Source: Verrucomicrobiota bacterium (lineage in GTDB: Bacteria; Verrucomicrobiota; Verrucomicrobiia; Limisphaerales; UBA11358). From it: a DNA stretch of 28,145 bases. The position numbers were made by a program, and so were the translations under genes. This document shows, piece after piece, positions 1 to 6,511 of this stretch (position 1 is its first letter; each line of letters starts with the position of its first letter). The stretch spans positions 1 to 28,145 of the forward strand of contig JAJPKI010000202.1 in the NCBI GenBank assembly GCA_021323835.1, read 5' to 3'. Under the pieces are notes generated by a model. That model saw only the letters and a program-made list of their open reading frames with translations, did not search any database and had not been told where the DNA came from.

Positions 1-100
1 GCGGTGATAAATTGGAAATTGTAAAAATTGTTGCGGGCGGCTGATTAATCGCCAGCCAGTTAATTATGAAGTTTGAAAATGGGCGCTGATAATTGTTGCC

Positions 101-592
101 GTGGTTTTTGTTGCGCGCGCAAACGCGGCGGATGCCGATTCCGCGCAAATGTGGCAGGCATTGACGAATTTCGATTTGTCGCCGCCGATGTCGTGGCAGA
201 CCAATCCGCCAACGCAAGCGGAGTTGTCGAAATTCGACGACCAGCGCGCCGCAGAAGTCGCGTCGCTGGTGGATTTTTGGGGAACATGGTGTCCGGTTTG
301 CGTGCAGGAAATGCCGGAGTTGAAAAAAATTTACGCGCAATATCATGAGAAAGATTTTGAAATCATCGGTCTCAATTACGACGAGAATACAAACGTAATG
401 CAGCAATTTCTGAAACAAAATGATTTGCCGTGGCCGCAGGAATTCGTCGGGCGCCAAAGCACGAAATATCTGAAAGATTATTCCATCAATTTTTTCCCGA
501 CCATCTGGCTGGTGGATAAAAAAGGAATTGTTCGCGACATTCATGGACGCGTGAACATGGAAGCGAAGCTTCAGAAGTTGCTCGCCGAATAA
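101..592 (+). CDS. TlpA/ResA-like exported thioredoxin-fold protein
   Basis: The protein is a thiol-disulfide oxidoreductase of the TlpA/ResA type, which normally acts outside the inner membrane on cytochrome c or envelope disulfides. The active site WCPVC (Cys64 and Cys67 from the GTG start) lies in the context VDFWGTWCPVCVQEMPEL, and the later FFPTIWLVD carries the usual cis-proline. The frame opens at GTG 101 with only the end of a signal peptide (VFVARANA then AADAD). A better start would be ATG 66, but it is out of frame. One extra A in the A-run at 76-79 would join ATG 66 to this frame and give a complete signal peptide beginning MKFEKWALIIVAVVFVA. The 5' end is therefore either frameshifted or affected by a sequencing indel. 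The fold is secure; the start and substrate are not. Confidence 0.85.
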   Translation: MVFVARANAADADSAQMWQALTNFDLSPPMSWQTNPPTQAELSKFDDQRAAEVASLVDFWGTWCPVCVQEMPELKKIYAQYHEKDFEIIGLNYDENTNVMQQFLKQNDLPWPQEFVGRQSTKYLKDYSINFFPTIWLVDKKGIVRDIHGRVNMEAKLQKLLAE

Positions 593-641
593 ACGAAATT
601 CTTTCTCCAAATCCGGCGCGCGTAAGTTTAAGCTGACGCAA

Positions 642-995
642 ATGAACTGGATGATTTTTTGGACGGTCATCGGCTGGTTGGGCAACGCGATTTTTTTCTC
701 GCGCTTCGTCGTGCAGTGGTATGCGACGGAAAAAAAGAAGCAAGTCGTCGTGCCGCAATTGTTCTGGTGGTTAAGCCTTGCCGGTTCCTTGCTGCTGCTG
801 GCGTATGCGATTTTTTACGACAAGCATCACGTGATTATTTTTGCCTACGCGTTCACGTGGATTCCTTACATTCGCAATCTTGTCATTCACCACCGGCACA
901 AAAAGGCGCACATGGATTGCGAAGGTTGCGGATTGAAAGTTCCGCCTGAAGCAAATTTCTGCCCGAATTGCGGATTGAAGCAGCCTACTTCTTAG
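642..995 (+). CDS. Lipid A biosynthesis N-terminal domain protein fused to a zinc ribbon
   Basis: Residues 1-85 match the small membrane domain found at the N-terminus of some lipid A disaccharide synthases and as a free protein (LAB_N). Visible hallmarks are FFSRFVVQWYATEKKKQVVVP, FWWLSLAGSLLLLAYAI and a final IIFAYAFTWIPYIRNL, giving three membrane helices. Residues 92-112 add a four-cysteine zinc ribbon, CEGCGLKV followed by CPNCGLK, which is not part of the usual domain. The gene starts at ATG 642, 49 bp after the thioredoxin gene and on the same strand. Its last 11 bp overlap the 3' end of the convergent minus-strand gene. The catalytic part of LpxB is absent, so this is not a lipid A synthase by itself. 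A role in lipid-linked sugar handling at the membrane is inferred from the family only. Confidence 0.75.
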   Translation: MNWMIFWTVIGWLGNAIFFSRFVVQWYATEKKKQVVVPQLFWWLSLAGSLLLLAYAIFYDKHHVIIFAYAFTWIPYIRNLVIHHRHKKAHMDCEGCGLKVPPEANFCPNCGLKQPTS

Positions 996-1320
996 GCGCT
1001 ACGGCAGGTGCGGTCGGCGGCGTTGGATGCCAGCCGTATTTTTCCAGCACCGGTTGAAAATCCGGATGCGCCGTGGCGTAAGCGATAAGTTGGTTTTTGA
1101 ACGTGTCAAGCTGCTGGTGATTGATATGTGGCTCAATTTGATTGTAAACCTGAATAATGGGCGCGGTTTGTTGTCGCGTGGCTTCGAGAATTTTTCCGGT
1201 GGTGCGTGATTGATATGCGAGATAAGTCGCCACGGTGCCGCTGACGACGATGAGCGCGAGCATCAAAATAAAATTCTGCCGGCGCAATGAATCAACTTGC
1301 TCTTCGAGATTTTCGTTCAT
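985..1320 (-). CDS. Small single-span membrane protein with Pro/Ala tail
   Basis: This 111-residue protein has a short charged N-terminus (MNENLEEQVDSLRRQN), one membrane helix at about residues 17-35 (FILMLALIVVSGTVATYLAY), a polar helical segment, and an Ala/Pro-rich end finishing in PKK. No family is recognised. Its ATG overlaps the TGA of the upstream minus-strand gene in an ATGA arrangement (1317-1320), which indicates translational coupling and a joint function. The upstream partner has a similar layout of one helix plus a soluble polar region. The two may form a small membrane complex, but that is inference. Confidence 0.65.
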   Translation of the reverse strand: MNENLEEQVDSLRRQNFILMLALIVVSGTVATYLAYQSRTTGKILEATRQQTAPIIQVYNQIEPHINHQQLDTFKNQLIAYATAHPDFQPVLEKYGWHPTPPTAPAVAPKK

Positions 1321-1595
1321 GGCTTTTTAGTCGTAGTCGGTTGTTGAGCCTGCGCCGTCTGCAAAATACGAGTCAATTCGGGATTTGGCTTTTTGTTGTT
1401 AAAATCGGAAACATCGCGAGCCAAAGCTTCAGTTTGCTGAATGTTATTCAGCTCAAACTGGTCCTGCGCGGCTTGATATTGAAGCGTGTGCAAGCTGATG
1501 TTCTGAAAAATCGTTCGCACGGCGAAAAAGACGTCCAGAAAAATCAACGCACCCAGCACAAACGTCAAAACCAGATTTGTCATTTCATTTCTCAT
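1317..1595 (-). CDS. Small membrane protein, coupled to the downstream small membrane protein
   Basis: The reading frame runs upstream to 1937, but the upstream part lies under the plus-strand nuclease gene and has no start context. The credible start is ATG 1595 (MRNEMTNLVLTF) or ATG 1583 (MTNLVLTF). From there it encodes about 92 residues: a membrane helix (LVLTFVLGALIFLDVFFAV), a Gln/Asn-rich helical stretch (QYQAAQDQFELNNIQQTEAL) and a Thr/Lys-rich end (TTTKKP). No family is recognised. It overlaps the next gene by 4 bp (ATGA), so the pair is very probably co-translated. Its 5' end faces the divergent nuclease gene at 1714, leaving about 118 bp for promoters of both directions. Confidence 0.55.
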   Translation of the reverse strand: MRNEMTNLVLTFVLGALIFLDVFFAVRTIFQNISLHTLQYQAAQDQFELNNIQQTEALARDVSDFNNKKPNPELTRILQTAQAQQPTTTKKP

Positions 1596-1713
1596 ACTGA
1601 ATGGCAGAAAATCTAGCGGAACGGCGGCGGATGTCCACTTCCATTTTGCGCAAAAATGCCGCGCTGAAAATGTCCCCGCTGGACTTTCAATCGCAATTCC
1701 GCATCTTGGGCGC

Positions 1714-3105
1714 ATGAAAATCCATTTCTTCGGCGCCGCGCGCACCACCACCGGCTCGATGTATCTCATCGAAGTGAATGGCAAAAAACTTTTGCTCGAA
1801 TGCGGATTGTTCCAGGGCCATCGCCAGGAATCCGAGCAACTCAACAAAACGCTGCCGTTCGACCCGCGGCAAATTGACGCCGTTGTCTTGAGCCATTCGC
1901 ATCTCGACCACGCGGGAAAATTGCCCATGCTCTGCAAAAATTACGACGGCCCGATTCATTGCACCGGCGCCACGAGCGATTTATGCGGCATCATGCTCCT
2001 CGATTCCGCGCATATTCAGGAACAGGACGCGATGTTCGTTTCCAAACTCCGCGCGCAAAAACATCAGCCGCCCGTCGAGCCGCTTTATACGACGCCCGAC
2101 GCCGAGAAATGCGTCAAGCAACTTGTCGCGCACGATTACGAAAAAACGTTTTCGCCCGTGGACGGCGTGAACGTCACCTTTCGCGACGCCGGGCACATTC
2201 TCGGCTCGGCGCAAGTGATTTTGGATATTTCCGAAAAAGGAAAAAATTTCCGCTGGCTCTTCAGCGGCGACATCGGGCGCGGCGGCGACGAATTGCTTTA
2301 CGACCCGAAGCCCGTCGAGAACGTGGATTTTCTCCAAATCGAATCCACCTACGCCGCGCGCGTTCACGAGCAACGTCCCGACGCCGACGATTTAGTCGGC
2401 AAAGCCGTCGGTGAAACGCTCAAGCAAAATGGAAAAATAATTATTCCCGCGTTTTCCGTCGGTCGCACGCAGCAGATTGTTTATGTGCTGCACGAATTGA
2501 CCTGCGCCGGAAAATTGCCGCGCGCGCCGATTTTTGTGGACAGCCCGTTGAGCGTCCATGCCACGGACATTTATTTGAAGCATCCTGAAAGTTTGCGCGA
2601 CACGATTTATAAAACGATGTGCGACAGCGAAAATCCGTTCGGCATGAAGAATCTCACCTACATTGCCAGCGCCGAAGATTCCAAGAAGCTCAACGACCGC
2701 AAAGAAGGCATGATTATCATCAGCGCCTCGGGCATGTGCGAGGCCGGTCGCGTGCGGCATCATTTGGCCAACAACATCGGCTACGCGAACAATCTCATTT
2801 TGTTCATCGGCTATTGCGCGCCCGACACGCTCGGCGCGAAAATTACCGCCGGCGTCAATCCCGTGAACATTTTCGGCGAACCGCATCAGGTCAAAGCCAA
2901 AGTCCTTTCGCTGGACACCTATTCCGGCCATGCGGACAAAAATGAATTGAAGACTTACGTCAAAAAAATTTCCGGCGACATCAAAAAAGTTTTCTGCATT
3001 CACGGCGAAGAAACGCAAGTGCTCGCCCACGTTGAAACCCTGCGCGGCATGAAGCCCAACGCCGACGTCATTGCGCCGAAATATCAGCAAATGATCGAGA
3101 TTTAA
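1714..3105 (+). CDS. Metallo-beta-lactamase/beta-CASP RNA-processing nuclease
   Basis: This is a CPSF73/Ysh1-like nuclease of 463 residues. The zinc-binding HxHxDH motif is SHSHLDHAGKLP (His61, His63, Asp65, His66). Further metal ligands lie in DAGHILGSA and LFSGDIGRG. The beta-CASP segment contains IIPAFSVGRTQQ and the RMMBL end contains YSGHADKNEL and CIHGE. These proteins cut or trim RNA in bacteria; the exact substrate cannot be read from sequence. ATG 1714 begins MKIHFFGAARTTTGSMYLIE, the usual N-terminus. The stop codon at 3103-3105 is followed after only two bases by the 21-bp repeat array, so any transcription terminator of this gene would have to lie within the array. Confidence 0.92.
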   Translation: MKIHFFGAARTTTGSMYLIEVNGKKLLLECGLFQGHRQESEQLNKTLPFDPRQIDAVVLSHSHLDHAGKLPMLCKNYDGPIHCTGATSDLCGIMLLDSAHIQEQDAMFVSKLRAQKHQPPVEPLYTTPDAEKCVKQLVAHDYEKTFSPVDGVNVTFRDAGHILGSAQVILDISEKGKNFRWLFSGDIGRGGDELLYDPKPVENVDFLQIESTYAARVHEQRPDADDLVGKAVGETLKQNGKIIIPAFSVGRTQQIVYVLHELTCAGKLPRAPIFVDSPLSVHATDIYLKHPESLRDTIYKTMCDSENPFGMKNLTYIASAEDSKKLNDRKEGMIIISASGMCEAGRVRHHLANNIGYANNLILFIGYCAPDTLGAKITAGVNPVNIFGEPHQVKAKVLSLDTYSGHADKNELKTYVKKISGDIKKVFCIHGEETQVLAHVETLRGMKPNADVIAPKYQQMIEI

Positions 3106-3107
3106 CC

Positions 3108-3317
3108 GATAAATTTCATGGCTGGACAGATAAGTTTTAATGCCGAAACGATAATTTTCAGTCTTTAGACTATAATTTTTATGAACTGACAAATAAATTT
3201 CATAGTTAGAATGATAATTTACAAGAACGAAGAAATAAATTTCATCACCGAACATATAAGTTTCATCATATATACGATAAATTTAATGAATGAGACGATA
3301 AATTATTCCGTTGTTGA
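3108..3317. repeat. Ten-unit degenerate 21-bp tandem repeat array
   Basis: Ten units start exactly 21 bp apart at 3108, 3129, 3150, 3171, 3192, 3213, 3234, 3255, 3276 and 3297. The core is GATAAATTTCAT, followed by nine mostly variable bases that tend to end in AC or CA. Core positions 2-5 (ATAA) and 7-8 (TT) are identical in all ten units, position 9 is T in eight and position 11 is A in nine. The last unit is the most decayed. A period of 21 bp is two DNA turns, so all cores face the same side of the helix. The array fills the gap between the nuclease stop and the winged-helix gene, ending 32 bp before its ATG. Iterated operator, partition-site-like or curved-DNA roles are all possible; none is shown by sequence alone. 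Confidence 0.93.
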
Positions 3318-3349
3318 CTTCAATTTGCCAATAAATACGCTGTTTTCGC

Positions 3350-3679
3350 ATGAATGCGACCTCTGAATCTCCGAAAGTAACACTTCCATCGCCATTGCCG
3401 GATTCCGACAAAATGGTCAAAGCGCTTGGCAGTCCGGTGCGCTGGAAAATGCTCAAGGAATTGAGCAGCGGCGAGCCGCGCACGATTGGCGAACTGGCAT
3501 CCGCCGCCGGTTGCAATTACGACAACGCCGGGCGGCATCTGATTGTGTTGCGCAAAGCCGGGCTGGTGGTGCAGGGACGCGGACGGCTTTACCAAATTCC
3601 CAAACAATATCTTTCCGCCACCGGCCAGCCGCATGTGGATTACGGCCATTGCCTGCTGCGAATGGATGCGGCGGGATAA
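3350..3679 (+). CDS. ArsR-like winged helix-turn-helix DNA-binding protein
   Basis: This 109-residue protein has a proline-rich leader (residues 1-20) and then a winged-helix domain of ArsR type. Helix 1 is DKMVKALGSPVRWKMLKELS and the next helix is TIGELASAAG. The recognition helix is YDNAGRHLIVLRKAGL (57-72) and the beta wing is VVQGRGRLYQIP. There is no metal-binding CxC motif of the ArsR sensor kind; Cys55 and Cys101 are isolated. ATG 3350 gives a compact protein starting MNATSESPKV. The gene is preceded by the 21-bp tandem array with only 32 bp between them, which makes this protein the first candidate for the factor that binds the repeats. It could be an autoregulator or, by analogy to TubR, a winged-helix protein that coats an iteron array. 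No partner gene of a partition system is present. Confidence 0.8.
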   Translation: MNATSESPKVTLPSPLPDSDKMVKALGSPVRWKMLKELSSGEPRTIGELASAAGCNYDNAGRHLIVLRKAGLVVQGRGRLYQIPKQYLSATGQPHVDYGHCLLRMDAAG

Positions 3680-3685
3680 TTTCAA

Positions 3686-3741
3686 TGGTAGGGTTGGCTC
3701 GCCGAGCCGACCGCGGACGCCTCGGCGAGGCGTCCCCACCA
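3686..3741. repeat. REP-like double-palindrome element
   Basis: A 56-bp element is bounded by near-perfect inverted ends TGGTAGGG and CCCCACCA (one mismatch). Inside are two perfect hairpins: GGCTCG/CGAGCC around one base at 3696-3708, and ten-base arms GGACGCCTCG/CGAGGCGTCC around one base at 3715-3735. Elements of this form recur between genes in Verrucomicrobia as I remember them; copy number cannot be checked here. It sits 6 bp after the winged-helix gene and about 26 bp from the end of recognisable homology in the minus-strand coupling-protein remnant. It may mark the break that removed that gene's C-terminal half. It could also form a transcript end for the winged-helix gene, but there is no U-tract. 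Confidence 0.8.
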
Positions 3742-3767
3742 CAACGGGCGGGATTGAAAAATTCCGG

Positions 3768-4837
3768 CCGTTTTACAGGTGGAAATCCTTGTTGTCGGAC
3801 ACCGGCTGGCGCGGCATTAGTTTTGCCAACTTGCCGCTGCAAGACTGGCGAGCGCACGTCGCTCGACGGCAAATGAACAAGGCCAATCAGTTCGTCGCTG
3901 TTCAAAATCATTCCACTGCGACGGGACTGACGGAACAATGTATCAATGACATGTTCCTCGAAAGGATAGTCGTCGTTTTTGAGCGGAATGAGATGGTTGC
4001 CTTGCGGATTGGAAAACGAACGCAACGCTCCAGCCATGTCGCATGCGATCTGCGTCGCATGATCGAATGTCCCGGCCTTCGTCGCTATGCGAACGACAGC
4101 GGCGAAAAGGGGCTTTGAAATTTTCGTTTCTGCCGCGCTCGTCAATTCCGGCTGATTGACGAAAAACGGCTTGCCGTCTGCACTGGTGACGGAATTTATG
4201 ATGCTCTCGTGCCAATTCTCCTGCACCGGCTGCCATAGAACTTGAAACACGCCGATTTCGTCCGGTTGCAACTCCGATAACGCGCCGACAATGGCGGTGA
4301 AAGGGTCGGACTTAGTATTGGCGAGCGAAAACATAAATTCCCGCGCCAGCCCGAATTCAATCACCAATTCTTGCTCTCCCGAAGATGTCAGCCATGTATG
4401 CGCCAGCGTGTCCTTACATTCTTTGTATTGCGCTTCCGGAAAGAATGACTGCAACTGCCGACGCAAAAGTGGAATGTCATGGGGTATGCCAGCAAATTGC
4501 GTGATGATTTTCTTAACAGTAAAAGCAGTTGCCAAAGTTGAATGACGGCGGGAATTTCGGCAAAGCGGCATGAGAAAAAATATGACGTGCCGAACGGCGC
4601 GCCGCACACATCGAACACTAATCGTTCGCGGCTCATGCGCAAATATTCTCGCTTGTCGGACAGGATGCCGCCTTCCGAGAATTCGACGCGCGAGATTTCA
4701 AGGCCGGGGACTTTGCGTTCCTGCAATGCCCTTTCGATTGTTTCGTAAAACTCTTTTGCTGACGTGCCGAAATTTGGAACGAGTGAATACCAATGGCTTA
4801 AGACGTCAGCCCTTTTTGACCTGAAGAATTCCATCAT
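3768..4837 (-). pseudogene. Truncated, frameshifted remnant resembling a conjugative coupling ATPase N-terminal region
   Basis: Two minus-strand frames join into one protein-like sequence. The first part starts near 4837 (MMEFFRSKRADVLSHWYSLV) and runs to a membrane-like stretch, VIQLWQLLLLL. There the frame shifts by one base at about 4505-4515 and continues as KKIITQFAGIPHDIPLLRRQ, through VLWQPVQENWHESIINSV and GLVHLPSSDVRSPVL. Recognisable sequence ends near 3768 at GFPPVKR, just before the REP-like element. The pattern resembles the N-terminal part of large membrane ATPases related to type IV coupling proteins in environmental integrative elements. That assignment is from memory and moderate. 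The Walker motifs that should follow are missing, so the gene is broken twice and presumably inactive. Confidence 0.6.
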
Positions 4838-4900
4838 ACCATTTGCCTTTTTTCCTGATTCCCTTAACCGCACACAGAAAAACAATAGTTGGCGAATGAG

Positions 4901-5038
4901 TCAAATCAAAAGTCTTTGAATCACCAAAACAATCAAACCGAGCAAGGCCAGAGGCGAATTCAGTAGGTGGTGGGCGAGACCATTTAAAAATTCAATGCTG
5001 AAACATTTCAAGACCAGCGTTTCGGATGCTGCTTGATA
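4901..5038 (-). pseudogene. Possible C-terminal fragment of a membrane protein
   Basis: A minus-strand frame, open from 5038 to a TGA at 4901-4903, reads as a polar segment (TLVLKCFSIEFLNGLAHH) followed by a clean membrane helix (SPLALLGLIVLVIQRLLI) and stop. There is no start codon and an in-frame TGA lies just upstream. It therefore looks like the tail of a lost gene, lying 63 bp upstream of the coupling-protein remnant on the same strand. No family is recognised. The rest of 4838-5132 holds nothing else that I can support, apart from presumed upstream sequence of the PEP mutase-family gene. Confidence 0.3.
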
Positions 5039-5132
5039 TCAGGACACATCAAAAAAAATTGAGAAGAATGTTGCGCTTGCGTCAGCGATGGAATGGAATT
5101 AATGTCGAGAAAATTCACCAACGATAATTCCA

Positions 5133-6011
5133 ATGAAAAACCTGCATCAACTCCTAAAAAGCAATAAATTGCTTGTTGGGGCTGGGGCTCATGATGGAAT
5201 TTCAGCCATTCTCGCAGAGCGAACAGGGTTTGATTTAATATGGGCAAGTGGTTTCGAAATCGCAACGTCCTTCGGCATTCCGGACGCAAGTATATTAACC
5301 ATGACAGAACACTTGGAGCGAACCAATGAGATGGATAGATCTGTGAAGCTGCCAGTAATAGCCGACTGTGACAATGGCTATGGCGATTCAATTAACGCTG
5401 TGAATGCTATAAAGCAATTTGAAAGAGCCGGAATTGCAGGTGTTTGTTTGGAAGACAGTTTATTTCCAAAGAGGTGTAGTTTTTATTCAGGTTTTCAAAG
5501 GTATCTAGCATCGCCAAAGCAGCACGCCCTAAAAATACGTGCCTGCAAAGATGCACAAAAATCGAATGAGTTTTTCTTAATTGCTCGGACTGAGGCCCTA
5601 ATTGCAGGGAACGATATGTCTGACGCACTCTCACGAGCAGAAGCCTATGCGCAGGCGGGAGCAGACGCGATTCTGGTGCACTCAAAACAAAAAGACCCTG
5701 ATGAGATTATCACTTTCTCAAAACAATGGCGGATGCAAACTCCTCTCGTGGCAATCCCAACCACCTACGATTCGTTCTCCGCAAAGCAATTACATCTGCT
5801 AGGTTATAAGATAGTTATTTTTGCGAATCAAGGTATTCGATCAGCAATTAAAGCTATCGAGGACAATTTACGGCTTTTAATATCCGCGGGGCAGGCATCC
5901 GTTTTGAGAGAAAAAATGGTTTCAATTGAGGACGTGTCTGATCTAGTAAATGTAAACTCCATGAAGCTCACTGAACAAAAATATTCCATGCCAGGTGAGC
6001 CTAATCTCTGA
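5133..6011 (+). CDS. PEP mutase/isocitrate lyase superfamily enzyme with altered signature motif
   Basis: This 292-residue TIM-barrel protein is closest by eye to phosphoenolpyruvate mutase, which turns PEP into phosphonopyruvate, the entry step of phosphonate biosynthesis. Conserved features are WASGFEIA (38-45), Asp51, the Mg-binding ADCDNGYGD (77-85), ARTEALIAG (151-159) and ILVHSK (180-185). The gating-loop signature, usually EDK-x5-NS, is EDSLFPKRCS at 107-116. The first Lys is Ser and the catalytically important Asn (Asn122 of the mussel enzyme) is Cys115, while the Lys of FPK is kept. Function could be PEP mutase, phosphonopyruvate hydrolase or an unknown C-P/C-C lyase. The TGA overlaps the next ATG by one base (6009-6013). 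Base composition is more AT-rich than in the flanking core genes, consistent with transfer. Confidence 0.8.
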   Translation: MKNLHQLLKSNKLLVGAGAHDGISAILAERTGFDLIWASGFEIATSFGIPDASILTMTEHLERTNEMDRSVKLPVIADCDNGYGDSINAVNAIKQFERAGIAGVCLEDSLFPKRCSFYSGFQRYLASPKQHALKIRACKDAQKSNEFFLIARTEALIAGNDMSDALSRAEAYAQAGADAILVHSKQKDPDEIITFSKQWRMQTPLVAIPTTYDSFSAKQLHLLGYKIVIFANQGIRSAIKAIEDNLRLLISAGQASVLREKMVSIEDVSDLVNVNSMKLTEQKYSMPGEPNL

Positions 6012-6511
6012 TGACTTCGCGCAAATTTTGTAAATTGATTCATGAAGAACGAATCACGTTCTGCACCGGAGTTCCAGACTCGACATTGGCTGATTTATTT
6101 CGCGAAATAGAAAAGGATAAGCGATTCGATTATGTGCCATCTGTTCGAGAAGATTTAGCGATAGGATTAGCAACGGGAGCCTTTTTTGCAAACAGACGCT
6201 CATTGGTGTTAATGCAAAATTCTGGTCTGGGATATTGCTTAAATGCATTAGCATCTTTGCCATTGTTGTATCATGTTCCGATGCTTCTAGTAATTGGTTG
6301 GCGTGGCTACGGGAATCACGATTCCCCAGAGCATACTATTTTTGGCAAAAGCACAACGGCATTACTAAAAGCAGTCGGCATCCCATATTTAGTTCTAGGA
6401 TCTAAAAAAGAAGAAGAGAAAATCAATCTACTAATAAAACAAATGCATGCCAATCACATGCCGGTAGCTCTACTTGTCCGAGATGGCATTCTAAAAAATG
6501 AAACGAAATGA
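6011..6511 (+). CDS. Phosphonopyruvate/sulfopyruvate decarboxylase, alpha (PYR-domain) subunit
   Basis: This is the pyrimidine-binding half of a thiamine-diphosphate enzyme. GVPDSTLADLF is at 20-30, the cofactor-activating Glu47 lies in PSVREDLAIGLATGAFFA, and LVLMQNSGLGYCLNAL is at 65-80. HDSPEHTIFGKSTTALLKAVG matches the decarboxylases that act on phosphonopyruvate (Ppd) or sulfopyruvate (ComD). The protein is 166 residues, about half a fused Ppd. It starts on the base that ends the PEP mutase-family gene and overlaps the beta gene by 14 bp. With the upstream enzyme it would turn phosphonopyruvate into phosphonoacetaldehyde, pulling the unfavourable mutase step forward. The partner gene makes phosphonopyruvate more likely than sulfopyruvate. 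Confidence 0.85.
   Translation: MTSRKFCKLIHEERITFCTGVPDSTLADLFREIEKDKRFDYVPSVREDLAIGLATGAFFANRRSLVLMQNSGLGYCLNALASLPLLYHVPMLLVIGWRGYGNHDSPEHTIFGKSTTALLKAVGIPYLVLGSKKEEEKINLLIKQMHANHMPVALLVRDGILKNETK

Noticed and set aside
3106..3255. Minus-strand open frame across the repeat array giving a tyrosine-rich heptapeptide repeat.
   Set aside because: A 21-bp period keeps any open frame open, the conserved bases do not follow codon positions, and the frame runs on antisense through the nuclease gene with no ribosome site.
3108..3317. CRISPR array.
   Set aside because: The period is 21 bp with a 12-base degenerate core and 9-base spacers, far too short, and no cas gene is present.
3543..4118. Plus-strand frame of 191 codons over the REP element and the coupling-protein remnant.
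   Set aside because: It runs through the palindromes and is antisense to better-supported remnant coding sequence.
5008..5391. Minus-strand frame of 127 codons opposite the PEP mutase-family gene.
   Set aside because: It is antisense to conserved coding sequence and has no motif.
6491..6500. Programmed -1 frameshift at the A-run joining alpha and beta decarboxylase subunits.
   Set aside because: A -1 slip there meets a TGA immediately. Only a +1 shift or a one-base loss would fuse the frames, so classic -1 slippage is excluded.
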